Shown here in pieces: positions 26,232 through 35,427 of a DNA stretch of 64,000 bases. The notes under the pieces were generated by a model. It was given only the letters and a program-made list of their open reading frames with translations, was not told where the DNA came from and ran no database searches. Each line of letters starts with the position of its first letter. Position 1 is the first letter of the stretch. The stretch comes from 21-14-0-10-47-8 sp966211795 (lineage in GTDB: Bacteria > Bdellovibrionota > Bdellovibrionia > Bdellovibrionales > Bdellovibrionaceae), in NCBI GenBank assembly GCA_966211795.1, contig CBIHNW010000006.1:62001-126000 (forward strand), written 5' to 3'. A program made the position numbers and the translations under genes.

Positions 26232-27815
26232 GTGGACCAGAATTTTGAAACCATTTTTGCTCATTCTTGGATGTCGAAGGATCAAGCGGAACAGAAATAT
26301 GGCGCCAATACTTTGGGCGTCAGTCGCAAAATTTTGGGCGCGGTGAAACCGGAAAGCGTCGAAGAACTGCAACGAATCGTGCAGTGGGCCGGCAAGACCC
26401 AGACGCGTCTGTCGGTTTTCAGCACCGGGCGAAACTGGGGCTACGGTAGCGCGACCCCATCTCAGGACGAATGCCTGATCGTTGATTTGAGCCGCATGAA
26501 TCAGATCCTTCATCATGATGAAGATCTGGGGACGATCACGGTTCAGCCCGGTGTGACTCAGCAGATGCTGTTTGATTTTTTGAAAGAGAACAATTCCGAT
26601 CTCATGGTGCCCACAACGGGTGCAGGTCCGACGGGCAGTCTTTTGGGAAACGCTCTGGATCGCGGCTTCGGGATCACGCCGATCGAAGATCATTTCTCGG
26701 CCGTTTTATCGCTCGAGGCCGTCTTGCCAAATGGCCAAATCTACAAGTCGGCGATGAAGGATTTTGGCGGCGAGCAAACGGCGGAAGTTTTCAAATGGAA
26801 AATCGGTCCCTATCTGGATGGCTTGTTCGCTCAGTCGAACCTTGGCATCGTGACCCAAGTCACCTTGGCGCTGAAAAAACGTCCCGAGCGCGTCGAGCAA
26901 TTTATCGTCTACGTTCAGGATCAAGATCTCGAGCAAGCGGTCAATACCATCCGCACGGTTCGTCATGATTTGGGCGGCGTCTGCGGCGGAATCAATTTGA
27001 TGAACCGACGCCGCGTGATTTCGATGATGGACACGTATTTGGACTGGCCCGTGGATCGCACGCTGACAGAGGAAGAATTGTCGCAATGGGCACAGAAGAA
27101 AGCGGTCGGCGAGTGGGTGATCATGGGCGCGCTGTATGGTCCGCGCTCGGTCACCGCGGGTGCCAAGCAGCATCTGCGCCGATTGATGAAACCGGTCGCC
27201 AAACGCATGGTGTTTTTGAATCGGCAAAAAATCACGGTGGCGCAAAAGGTTTTGCGATTTCTGCCGATCCGGAAAGTTTCGGCCCTGGTCAACAAGCTGT
27301 CCGAGGGACTGACCATTTTAGAGGGCGTTCCATCCAAGGTGGCGCTGCCTTTGGCTTTCTTAAAGACGCGCGGAAAAAGTCTGAGCTCAGACCTGAAGGC
27401 GCTGGATCAAGAAGGCGTGGGTCTGATCTGGTTCGCGCCGATCGTTCCTTTGAAAGGCGATATGGTCCGTGAATTTTACAAGTCCATGGCCAAGATTTGC
27501 CTGGCCCATGACATCGAGCCGCTGTTCACGTTCACTTCGATCACCGAGCGCTGCTTGGACGCAACGATTCCGCTGTTGTTTGACGCCAACGATCCGCAGG
27601 CGGTGAAGCGCGCGCACGCTTGCCTGGAACAGTTGCTGATGGCCAGCCAGGCCTTCGGGATTTTTCCGTACCGCATGGACATGGAAACCCAGCGCCGATT
27701 CTTTTGTGAGAATGAAAACGCGGAGCTTCCGGTGGCGCTTGAGATGTATCGCCAGATCAAGCGGGCTTTAGATCCGAACCTGATCTTATCACCCGGAAAA
27801 TATTCGGTCGATTGA
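26232..27815 (+). CDS. VAO-type FAD-binding oxidoreductase
   Basis: The GTG at 26232 follows GGAGG (within an earlier in-frame ATG at 26220) and is the best start; 527 residues. The N-terminal PCMH-type FAD domain is clear: SVFSTGRNWGYG (63-72) for pyrophosphate binding, ITVQPGVTQQMLFDFLKE, and PTTGAGPTGSLLGNALDRG (127-145). The C-terminal part matches substrate domains of vanillyl-alcohol/4-cresol oxidase-type enzymes and ends LILSPGKYSVD. Such enzymes oxidise phenols, alcohols or lactones; the substrate here is unknown. No signal peptide. The stop is 35 bp before the FeeM-PilZ gene, so the oxidase may act on that enzyme's product or its precursor (inference). Confidence 0.85.
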   Translation: MDQNFETIFAHSWMSKDQAEQKYGANTLGVSRKILGAVKPESVEELQRIVQWAGKTQTRLSVFSTGRNWGYGSATPSQDECLIVDLSRMNQILHHDEDLGTITVQPGVTQQMLFDFLKENNSDLMVPTTGAGPTGSLLGNALDRGFGITPIEDHFSAVLSLEAVLPNGQIYKSAMKDFGGEQTAEVFKWKIGPYLDGLFAQSNLGIVTQVTLALKKRPERVEQFIVYVQDQDLEQAVNTIRTVRHDLGGVCGGINLMNRRRVISMMDTYLDWPVDRTLTEEELSQWAQKKAVGEWVIMGALYGPRSVTAGAKQHLRRLMKPVAKRMVFLNRQKITVAQKVLRFLPIRKVSALVNKLSEGLTILEGVPSKVALPLAFLKTRGKSLSSDLKALDQEGVGLIWFAPIVPLKGDMVREFYKSMAKICLAHDIEPLFTFTSITERCLDATIPLLFDANDPQAVKRAHACLEQLLMASQAFGIFPYRMDMETQRRFFCENENAELPVALEMYRQIKRALDPNLILSPGKYSVD

Positions 27816-27850
27816 AGTGTGATGCAAAGTTTCAGGAGTGGAGAAAAAAG

Positions 27851-29125
27851 ATGAAAAAATTAATCCGTTTCGCGATGAATTTGATTGGTGAAAAATACCG
27901 ACACAAATTGTATCGAAATATGGCCACCATCCCCAAAGAATACCTGAATCCGTTTTTCACGGTCGAGGTCGCAAAAACCCGTGAAGATCTGGAAGCCGCC
28001 TACGCGCTTTTACATGATTGCTATGTCGGAATTAAGATCATCGACCCCCAACCGTCGGGACTTCGCTGCTATTTGTATTCGTTCTTACCAACTTCGACGA
28101 TCATCGTTGCCAAGTTCGGCGGCAAAGTGATCGGCACGGTGAGCGCGATTAAGGATTCCAAGTCGGGTCTTCCATCCGACAAAGATTTTTTGGCGCAGAA
28201 TAATGATTTTCGTCGACAGGGCAAGGTTCTGGTTGAAGCTTCGGCTTTGGCGGTGGCCCCGGAATTTCGCGGTCATCACAGTGTTTCGTTTCTGCTCATG
28301 AAGCATCTGTACTTTTATTGCAAGAATTGCTTTCAAGGTGATTTCATGATCGCGGCCGTTCATCCGCGGGCCGAAGATTTTTACAAAGCGTTGTGGAGCT
28401 TCGAAAGAAACGGCGAACCGGTTCAATACAAAACGCTGAAAGATGCAGCGGCGATTCACATTTCTTTGGATCTTTCAGACGAACACCTAGCCAAGATCCA
28501 CAAAACCTACGCTTCGAAGCAGGGTCTGGGAAATATTCCGATGGTGATGGAAGCCAACGACCGTCGTTTTCGTTATCCCGCAAAAATTTCCGGGCAGAGC
28601 ATTCATCCGGTGATCACGCCGGAAATGTTGAAATATTTTTGTCTCGAGAAAAAAGAAGTCTGGGCGCGCATGAGTGCGGAAGAAAAGAGAACTTTGGTGC
28701 AGGTTTACACGACTTACTTTGGAGTCGCCGCGATGACCGAATTTCAAGATAGCGTCGAGACCAACGTTGGTCACCCCGAGTACCGCACACCGGTTCGTTT
28801 TTCTTCGGTTGTGGAGATTCAAGGAACAACCGGTTTCGCCGAGCTTCATGATTTGACTGAAGGTGGTTGCTTCGTGGCTTGCAGCGGAAGCCTGCCGGCT
28901 GTTGGCGGCGACGTCACCGTTTCATTTCGTTTTGAAGGCTGCAGCTATAAAGTTCAGGGCCAGGTTGCCTGGAGCAATGACGGTCTGACCCTGCTATGTC
29001 AAAAAGGTTTCGGTGTTCAGTTTCACAGATCTGTCCCGGCTCTCAATTTCAAATTGCAGCAATGGCTTTACCGAGCGGTGTCGAGCGATCCTGTTTTGGT
29101 TCGAGAAAAATCCGCGCAGGTTTGA
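27851..29125 (+). CDS. FeeM-like N-acyl amino acid synthase fused to PilZ
   Basis: The ATG at 27851 follows GGAGAAAAAAG; 424 residues. Residues ~36-205 resemble the FeeM GNAT domain, which transfers long-chain acyl groups from acyl carrier protein to amino acids: FFTVEVAKTREDLEAAYALL, then IIVAKFGGKVIGTVSAI, LVEASALAVAPEFRGHH (acyl/phosphopantetheine loop) and AAVHPRAEDFYKALW. Residues ~308-410 form a PilZ domain: RTPVR (312-316, the RxxxR motif) and DLTEGG (334-339), which replaces the usual D/N-x-S-x-x-G with Thr for Ser. PilZ binds cyclic-di-GMP, so acylation may be gated by that messenger. This is inferred from domain content. Operon partner of the flavin oxidase. Confidence 0.8.
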   Translation: MKKLIRFAMNLIGEKYRHKLYRNMATIPKEYLNPFFTVEVAKTREDLEAAYALLHDCYVGIKIIDPQPSGLRCYLYSFLPTSTIIVAKFGGKVIGTVSAIKDSKSGLPSDKDFLAQNNDFRRQGKVLVEASALAVAPEFRGHHSVSFLLMKHLYFYCKNCFQGDFMIAAVHPRAEDFYKALWSFERNGEPVQYKTLKDAAAIHISLDLSDEHLAKIHKTYASKQGLGNIPMVMEANDRRFRYPAKISGQSIHPVITPEMLKYFCLEKKEVWARMSAEEKRTLVQVYTTYFGVAAMTEFQDSVETNVGHPEYRTPVRFSSVVEIQGTTGFAELHDLTEGGCFVACSGSLPAVGGDVTVSFRFEGCSYKVQGQVAWSNDGLTLLCQKGFGVQFHRSVPALNFKLQQWLYRAVSSDPVLVREKSAQV

Positions 29126-29141
29126 TGTTATCAGTCCACAT

Positions 29142-29177
29142 TGAAAAAAAAGACCGGCTCTCCCTTGGGGCCGGTCT
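29142..29177 (-). terminator. Intrinsic terminator for the 29205-30977 gene
   Basis: On the minus strand AGACCGGC (29177-29170) pairs with GCCGGTCT (29158-29151) around an 11-nt loop, then TTTTTTTT follows (29150-29143). It lies 28 bp after the minus-strand stop. On the plus strand there is no T-tract. Confidence 0.75.
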
Positions 29178-29204
29178 GTGATTGCAATAAATCGGTTGTC
29201 AGAT

Positions 29205-30977
29205 CTATTTCGACATGTAAAAAACGAAAGTTTCTTTTTTGCCGGTAAACTTCGCCATGCAAGCGGGTTTAGCCGTGCTCGATGTCACCAATGAAGATTG
29301 GTAAGTCACCAGCAATTTATTATCGCTGATCTTTTTGATATTCAAACCGCCGGTATCGATCACTTCGCAGTTGACCCAACTGTTTCCACCCGCGAGCTGT
29401 ACACCTTCGAAGTGCTCTTGACGGGTGATCATCGATCCGCCGGTGCCATCCGTAAAAGGCTTGTACTGCTCAAAGAAGATCAACTGATTTGGGCGGAAGT
29501 CTTTATGGACGAAATCCGCATCCGTCGTCGCCGACCAATCCATGTTTACGCGTGGCATGCAGGCGCCACTGTATTCCGACAGCCCCGATCGATAATAGTA
29601 ATCGGCATAACATCGCAGCTGTGCCATGCGGCTGGCGTTGGTGGCCGTGCTGATGGCCGAACAGTTAGTCGTCGCCGAGATTCCGCCAGTCATCTCACTC
29701 CAGTTGAAATCGCCAGAAGGCTCGACATTGTTCGAGGCATCGATCACCACCCAGCTGTTTCTGCAGGTGACGGCGACGGTCGATCCGTTCACCGATTTGT
29801 TGCCGGTGCAGACATTGGTCTTCACGCCGTCACTGCTGGTCGATTGACTGCAGGACATTCCGGACCAATCATTGACTTCGGCAGATTTGCCGGTCGTGTT
29901 GACCATGCAACCGCCACTCAATCCAACTTGGTAATCCCCACTGGTATCAGGACCGCACTTCCAAGCATTGCTGTAGGTCTTCGACCCGATCGTGAGGTTC
30001 ACGGGTCCACAGTTCGGATTGAAATCGTACATCGCTTTCGCCGTTGTCATCTTCCAGTTGTCCGTTAATGTCGGGCTGCTGCTGGCATTCAATACTTGAT
30101 CCGTAAAGGTCAATGAATTTGGAAACGAGAACTCGCTGTCGGATGATCCGTTCGAGCTGAAATCAACACCGATCACGCTCTTTTGCGCCGTTGACAGACC
30201 GATGCGGCTGCCGCAAGAGGTGAAACCGCTTTGGCTCTGCCAAACTTGCAATCCGTGGACGGCAGAGCTGTCAGATGTTTTTGTTCCGTGCCACAGCTTC
30301 AGATAAATAACCTGACCTGCCGGCGGGCCGTCGCAAGTGTGCGCGTTTTGTTCATCTGTCGTGCAAGGACTGCGTACGCCACTAGGTAAACTGAAATCAA
30401 CCGGACTGATCGTCCAGGCTCCGGTCGGATCAAAGACCTCTCCCGAAACGGCCGTCGTGATCGAGCTCGCGATCGCGGTCGACGGAACAATCACCTCGCC
30501 GGTCGCGGCGTTGAAAGTGATCGCGTCCATATTGACATTGCCGGTGGGGGTGATGGTCGAGGCTTTTTCGCTGTTGCCGTTCAGATCTTTGCTGGACGAA
30601 TTTTCGATCAAAAAGTCTGCAGCCTTTGCTCCGGTTGCATCCACCAGAAAGCAGCTGAGAGGCTTACCGGAACCATCTTCGATATTCACGCTGAAACTTC
30701 CGTCGGATGCGATCGGAGAAGATCCGGACAAAATCGGCACCGTCGTCGTCGCGCAAACGGCCGTATAATCCGATAAGGCCAGAGCGTCGACATCGGAATC
30801 GCCGTTTTTGCTCATCATTTTCATTTTTTCGAAGCTCGAGGAAGAATTTCCCAAGTTTAATGAGCCCGTGACCGCAAGGCCGGTGCTGCTGCTGGCGTCG
30901 TCATCCTTTTTGGAACATCCGGCCACCACTAAGGCGGTAACCACGGCGGTTAAGACCGCCAGCTGATTTCGTTTCAT
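29205..30977 (-). CDS. Large lipoprotein of unknown function
   Basis: 590 residues from the ATG at 30977; canonical lipobox ALVVAG-Cys21 followed by SKKDDD and a Ser-rich linker. The mature part is beta-rich, with about fifteen cysteines (e.g. CGSRIG, NCGPVN, WKCGPD, GGCMVN, MSCSQS, VCTGN, VTCRNS), so disulfides are probable. Segments such as FDPTGAWTISPVDF and TLTDNWKMTTAKAMYDF suggest repeated beta-sandwich domains. I recognise no family. The promoter region 30978-31355 holds CTCATTTTG repeats. Confidence 0.75.
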   Translation of the reverse strand: MKRNQLAVLTAVVTALVVAGCSKKDDDASSSTGLAVTGSLNLGNSSSSFEKMKMMSKNGDSDVDALALSDYTAVCATTTVPILSGSSPIASDGSFSVNIEDGSGKPLSCFLVDATGAKAADFLIENSSSKDLNGNSEKASTITPTGNVNMDAITFNAATGEVIVPSTAIASSITTAVSGEVFDPTGAWTISPVDFSLPSGVRSPCTTDEQNAHTCDGPPAGQVIYLKLWHGTKTSDSSAVHGLQVWQSQSGFTSCGSRIGLSTAQKSVIGVDFSSNGSSDSEFSFPNSLTFTDQVLNASSSPTLTDNWKMTTAKAMYDFNPNCGPVNLTIGSKTYSNAWKCGPDTSGDYQVGLSGGCMVNTTGKSAEVNDWSGMSCSQSTSSDGVKTNVCTGNKSVNGSTVAVTCRNSWVVIDASNNVEPSGDFNWSEMTGGISATTNCSAISTATNASRMAQLRCYADYYYRSGLSEYSGACMPRVNMDWSATTDADFVHKDFRPNQLIFFEQYKPFTDGTGGSMITRQEHFEGVQLAGGNSWVNCEVIDTGGLNIKKISDNKLLVTYQSSLVTSSTAKPACMAKFTGKKETFVFYMSK

Positions 30978-31355
30978 GATCTTGGTTCTCCCTTCACACA
31001 CGTGAGCTGTTTGTTAACGAGACTCTATAGAATCGGTACGCCGTTGAAGGATCTTGAAGAATCTCATTTTGCTCAGATGTGAAAATGACTCATTTTGAAT
31101 GAGACTTTTTTGTCACATTTGAAAAGAGTCTGGAGAAGGCGCAGGGAGAGAAGGTTAACCTATAAATAAACAATCATCAATATGCACTTTGCCTTTACGT
31201 TGGATCGAGATGGGCCGTTTCAAAATGAGATGGGCGTTCCGAGAGGTGTTCAAGGACGACAGCTTTGTGCCCCTCAGACTGGTGCGAAGTTCGGGACTCT
31301 TGCCAGATGTCGAGCCCCTCCCCCGTCCCTTGATGCTAAATTCCGAGTGTGCCAG
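30978..31355. other. 378-bp intergenic region with CTCATTTTG repeats
   Basis: Upstream of the minus-strand lipoprotein. TCTCATTTTG (31062-31071) and ACTCATTTTG (31088-31097) are direct repeats, and CTCATT-TTG-AATGAG (31089-31103) is a palindrome followed by a T-tract. 31115-31355 shows no gene I can support. Confidence 0.5.
31089..31103. promoter_or_regulatory. CTCATT-TTG-AATGAG palindrome
   Basis: Six-base perfect arms around TTG, 112 bp upstream of the 590-residue lipoprotein gene, with a second CTCATTTTG copy 26 bp before it. It resembles the recurring TCTCA/TGAGA motif. Confidence 0.4.
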
Positions 31356-32099
31356 CTATTGCTTCTGGCAGGTGTTGATTTTCTTGGTGCCATCGACTTT
31401 GACGTAATCAATTTTGGCGTTCAATAAAACTTCTTTTGAACCCAAAAGTTCCGCCTTCTCACATCGATAGTGTTCGGCCTTGATTGACAGATCTGGATTC
31501 TCACGATATTTCAGGCATTTTCCAAAGTAAGAAATTTCCAGCAAGTTTGCGCCGTTTCTCACGTTCACCTGAAATCCTGTATTGTAAAACCAATCACTGA
31601 TGTTGATTCGAATGTGACCTTTGCGGTCGGATTCGGAAAGACCCACCGGCAGTTGGACCGTTTCACCTTTTTCATTCTGGTATTCGGTGGCGCTCAGTTT
31701 TTCATCGCCATCAAATTGTTGAATCGAGCAAGTGCGGATATTCTCGACTTTGACAAACGTTACGTCTTCTTGAAATTCCTGCGGTGGATCGACACTGACG
31801 ATCTGATCCAGACTTCGCACTTGTCCGAACGTTGTCTCAACTTTCCCGTCGCAATCGGTCTTTTCCATGTTTTGCATTTCAATGCGATCTTCGATGGAGA
31901 CGGCATTTTTCCGCGCTTCATCGGAAATGGTCATCTCGCTTTCTTTTTTATCACAAGCCAGAATGTCTTTTAGAACGGTGTCGGATTTCAGATCCGGAAG
32001 TTTGACATCCGGAGGCTGAAAGTCAGTCGTCGGAGAATGGCAGCTCGCGATAAAAAAAGTGATGACCAATAAATAGACGATCTTGAAAATAGTCCCCAT
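31356..32099 (-). CDS. Lipoprotein of unknown function
   Basis: The ATG at 32099 follows AAGGGTGGG and gives 247 residues with lipobox FFIAS-Cys20. After a Pro/Asp-rich linker the mature part has six further cysteines (LACDKK, KTDCDG, RTCSIQ, GKCLKY, YRCEKA, NTCQKQ). Strand-like segments (VKVENIRTCSIQQFDGDEKL, VNVRNGANLLEISYFGKCLK) suggest a beta domain stabilised by disulfides. No family recognised. Divergent from the HzsA-like gene. Confidence 0.75.
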   Translation of the reverse strand: MGTIFKIVYLLVITFFIASCHSPTTDFQPPDVKLPDLKSDTVLKDILACDKKESEMTISDEARKNAVSIEDRIEMQNMEKTDCDGKVETTFGQVRSLDQIVSVDPPQEFQEDVTFVKVENIRTCSIQQFDGDEKLSATEYQNEKGETVQLPVGLSESDRKGHIRINISDWFYNTGFQVNVRNGANLLEISYFGKCLKYRENPDLSIKAEHYRCEKAELLGSKEVLLNAKIDYVKVDGTKKINTCQKQ

Positions 32100-32397
32100 A
32101 AATAAACCCACCCTTTGTTTAAAACATAATTAAAGTTTCCGTCGGTCAGTGTTTGCCAAATGGATGCCAGACGCGAATCCTGGACCCCGCGCCTTTCATA
32201 GGCCTCCCCAGCAAGCGGTCTTGAATCGCGCCCGACGGGCGGGGTTCACGCATCTCAAATTGAGACGAACAATTGCTCTTGGCGAAAAGTTCCGTCTTAA
32301 AATGGTCATTCATCCAGTAGTTCATTGGAGAAATTTAGAGAAAAATAGAGAATAGAAGAAGGGGTGATGTTCTCAAGCATCAGCCATTGCTGGGGGA
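32100..32397. promoter_or_regulatory. Divergent promoter region with TCTCAAATTGAGA
   Basis: 298 bp between divergent lipoprotein genes. The 13-mer TCTCAAATTGAGA (32253-32265), an inverted repeat with six-base arms around A, lies about 135 bp before the plus-strand start. The same 13-mer recurs at 61300. Confidence 0.5.
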
Positions 32398-35232
32398 ATG
32401 ATGAAAAGGTCGATTCGCAAGGTCTATCAAGGGTCCGTTATGCTCGGCCTGTTTGGGGTCCTTGTTTTTGGTTTCACCAATTGCCAAGGCTCAGGTTTTC
32501 AGTTGCAAGAATTTTCACTTGAATCCAGCTCACTGGGACTGGGCAGCGGTCCAGGAATTGGTAGCACCGTTGCGATCACCGATCTCAGCGCCGTTCCGAG
32601 CCACGTCGAAGCTGGTCAGAAGACCACGATCACTTGGAATGTGACCGGCGCGAAAACAGTTCTTTTGCTTCCTGACAACACGACTTTGGATCTAGGCGGA
32701 TCCTCTTCGGTCCAGGTTCAGCCCAACGAAACCACGACCTATACTTTGCAAGCCTCGAACGACCAAGAAACGGTCTCAAGACCCATCACGGTGTACGTGA
32801 ATAAGAAGGGGACAAAGACAGCCTACACCACTTCGCCATTGAACAGCTCTTTTGCTGTGGTCTACATTCGCGTCCCGAAAACTCCGGCGGGACCTTATGG
32901 CAATGGAACATCTGGACCGCAAGGGCATTTTGATGTTGTTCCCGAAGTGACGGTCCAGTACCGGGGTCTGACCGGACCCGGACAGCTTGTCTACCGTGAC
33001 CGCTTGGGAAATGAAAAAGTTTTGTTTGATTGTATCAATCAAAAAGCAACGATGCCGGACGGAACCAGCAGCTCTTGTCTGCCGATGGATCCCACGGTTT
33101 CCTTTGACGGAAAGAAAGTCATCTTCACCGTTCTTTATGCGGACTTTGCCCCCTACAAGTACTACACCTTTTCTTTTTCCAACATTTCGAACAATGAAAA
33201 AGGCGCGCAAATTCACGAGGTCGACATCGCGACCGGAGCCGTGCGAAAATTTCCTTTCCAGGCCGGAGATTTCGATACGGCCCCTGTGTATCTTCCCGAT
33301 GGCAATGTCATGTTCACCTCAAGTCGTGCCCATGAATACACTTCGAGCGCTCATTTTTGCTCGACACCGATTGGTCCGCGGTACGCATCGCCGATCCTGC
33401 AGCTGTACATCGCGGGTGCGGATGGCTCAAATATACACCGCGTGGGGCAACACAACCGAGACGGGGTTCTGCATCCTTTCGTGATGTCAGATGGCCGGGT
33501 TCTTTTCTCTACTTGGTCCACGAATCATATGAATCTGTTTCGAAAAAACAATGGCTCGGCGGGCGGATGTTCGACGGTAACGAATGAATTCTGGTTGGCC
33601 AGCGTCGATTCGACCGGTGGAGATTTCAAGGCGGTGTTCGGTAAGCACAGCAAAGAATGGATTAGCGACAAGGGCATCCGCACCAGCACCGCTTTTCATT
33701 TTCTGACCGAGACGCCAAACGGTTTTCTTTGCACCGGCGACTATTATCGCGGCAACAACATGGGCGGCGGCGAAATCGAATGCTTTGAAAGAGAAGCGAA
33801 CGGCGTCGAAGGCCCAGCGCCTGGCGAAGTGGACAATCCGATGATGGTTTTTGTTCCCCGTAATCTCTTCAGTGCTTTCACCTTTTCAAGCGGTGGAGAT
33901 TTTCCTTCTTCGGTCGGCGCCAATGGCCTTTATCAGGGCAGTTTGCGCGATCCCATGGCGCTTCCGGGAAATCAACTGTTGTTCACTTATAACAACGGCG
34001 CTTGCGAGCGAAACATTTCCAGCATCGAAAGCTACATCAACCAAACTCCGGTGATGGATTGCGATATGGGCATTTACATGACCACCAAAATTCCCGCCAG
34101 TCGTGGCGATATGGTGAAGGTGGTGGATTCGCCAAACTATCACGAATACATGGCCCGCGTCGCCGAGCCCTACAGTTTTATTTACGGCAAAGAAAAGCCC
34201 GGTGTACCGGCGGCACCACGACTGACGGGCACGGAAAAACCACGATGCTTAATTGGTAGCTCTTCGATGGAGGCGGAAGTGGAGCCTGCCACGCCTTACA
34301 CCTTCAACGGGGTCGGGCAGTCGTCTCACGACTGTGCGGTGCAGGGATGCAAAGCCAGAGCAATCGGCCTGGAAAAAGTGAAAGCCATTCGTTTCTGGGA
34401 AGTCATTCCGAACACGGCCGAAAATCTGAACGGGGCGCTGTTCTTACTTTCCACCACCGGCAATCGGCACCGACTTTTGGGAGACGTGCCGTTGCAGGCC
34501 GATGGTTCTTGGGTGGCGGAGATTCCATGTGACACTCCGTACGTGATGGCAGGGGTTACTCAGGATGGTGAAGTGATCATGCGCGACCAGGTGCCGCAGT
34601 CATTAAGACCAGGCGAGGTTCGCACCTGTGTGGGTTGTCATTTGCACAGTGGGCGAGAAGGTCGGCCTTTCGATCAAAGCTTGGCCTTCAATCAGTTGAG
34701 CGGCAAATTGAAAGATCCGGGCAATCAAATGATCGTGCCGAAAGTGGGAGTCGATCAAATTTATCCAGAAATCATCAAAGGAAAAATCGTCAACCAACCT
34801 CAGGGCATTCTTTATGAATACACCCAGCACATCGCGCCGATCCTGAGTGCGCCAAATGCTAATGGCGTGAGCTGCGTGTCTTGCCATAACCAAAGCAGCG
34901 CCGCCGGTGGACTGCGCCTGGATTACACCGAAACATTTGCGTATCCGGGAAATAATTTTGAACAGTACAAACCGAATCGCACTTGGTACGAGATCGTCGC
35001 GCATTTGCCGCAGGGTTGGGAGCGGCCATACTCTTCGAAATACGTGAATATGGCATTTGCGCTGGAAAGCCTGTTCTATTGGAAGGCGGCGGGCCGACGC
35101 ATGGATGGGCGCACGGACTCGACTTACAACTTTGATGTGGATTTTGGCACTCAGCCACACAGTTATCTCAATGACGACCAAGTTCGCATCATCAAGAATT
35201 GGCTGGATTCAGGCGCCTATTACAAAAATTGA
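32398..35232 (+). CDS. Di-haem HzsA-like beta-propeller lipoprotein
   Basis: 944 residues, ATG after TGGGGGAATG. Lipobox VFGFTN-Cys29. Residues ~58-140 form an Ig-like domain (VPSHVEAGQKTTITWNVTGA). A TolB/WD-like propeller follows (HEVDIATGAVRKFPF, FDTAPVYLPDGNVMFTSSRA), as in proteins with the hydrazine-synthase-alpha middle domain. Two haem c sites are visible: C744-VG-C747-H748 and C826-VS-C829-H830, each in a planctomycete-cytochrome-like context (RTCVGCHLHSGREG, GVSCVSCHNQSSAAGG). Haem attachment requires export, which the signal provides. Hydrazine synthesis is not implied; the role is probably an outer-membrane redox or binding protein. A hairpin follows at 35319. Confidence 0.85.
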   Translation: MMKRSIRKVYQGSVMLGLFGVLVFGFTNCQGSGFQLQEFSLESSSLGLGSGPGIGSTVAITDLSAVPSHVEAGQKTTITWNVTGAKTVLLLPDNTTLDLGGSSSVQVQPNETTTYTLQASNDQETVSRPITVYVNKKGTKTAYTTSPLNSSFAVVYIRVPKTPAGPYGNGTSGPQGHFDVVPEVTVQYRGLTGPGQLVYRDRLGNEKVLFDCINQKATMPDGTSSSCLPMDPTVSFDGKKVIFTVLYADFAPYKYYTFSFSNISNNEKGAQIHEVDIATGAVRKFPFQAGDFDTAPVYLPDGNVMFTSSRAHEYTSSAHFCSTPIGPRYASPILQLYIAGADGSNIHRVGQHNRDGVLHPFVMSDGRVLFSTWSTNHMNLFRKNNGSAGGCSTVTNEFWLASVDSTGGDFKAVFGKHSKEWISDKGIRTSTAFHFLTETPNGFLCTGDYYRGNNMGGGEIECFEREANGVEGPAPGEVDNPMMVFVPRNLFSAFTFSSGGDFPSSVGANGLYQGSLRDPMALPGNQLLFTYNNGACERNISSIESYINQTPVMDCDMGIYMTTKIPASRGDMVKVVDSPNYHEYMARVAEPYSFIYGKEKPGVPAAPRLTGTEKPRCLIGSSSMEAEVEPATPYTFNGVGQSSHDCAVQGCKARAIGLEKVKAIRFWEVIPNTAENLNGALFLLSTTGNRHRLLGDVPLQADGSWVAEIPCDTPYVMAGVTQDGEVIMRDQVPQSLRPGEVRTCVGCHLHSGREGRPFDQSLAFNQLSGKLKDPGNQMIVPKVGVDQIYPEIIKGKIVNQPQGILYEYTQHIAPILSAPNANGVSCVSCHNQSSAAGGLRLDYTETFAYPGNNFEQYKPNRTWYEIVAHLPQGWERPYSSKYVNMAFALESLFYWKAAGRRMDGRTDSTYNFDVDFGTQPHSYLNDDQVRIIKNWLDSGAYYKN

Positions 35233-35318
35233 TGAAGGCAAAAATGACGGTCCGTCTGGCGTCAGGCAGACCGGGCCAACGCCGGAAAGATGCTGATCCA
35301 AGTGCGAAAAACGGAAGG

Positions 35319-35366
35319 CTGTCTAAGCCTTGATCAGAGAAAACGAATCCGTATCTGCTTAGACAG
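35319..35366 (+). terminator. Hairpin between the HzsA-like gene and the next gene
   Basis: CTGTCTAAGC (35319-35328) pairs perfectly with GCTTAGACAG (35357-35366), loop 28 nt, followed by ATTTTAATTT. It may terminate the upstream gene or act as a leader structure for the 35428 gene. Confidence 0.5.
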
Positions 35367-35427
35367 ATTTTAATTTCAGTCGGGGAGTTTCCTGCCTGGT
35401 CTTGTGGTTGCAACTGAAGACCTGGCT

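Noticed and set aside
32398..35232. Hydrazine synthase activity
   Set aside because: Similarity is to a shared middle-domain and haem-binding layout; no other hydrazine-pathway gene is present.
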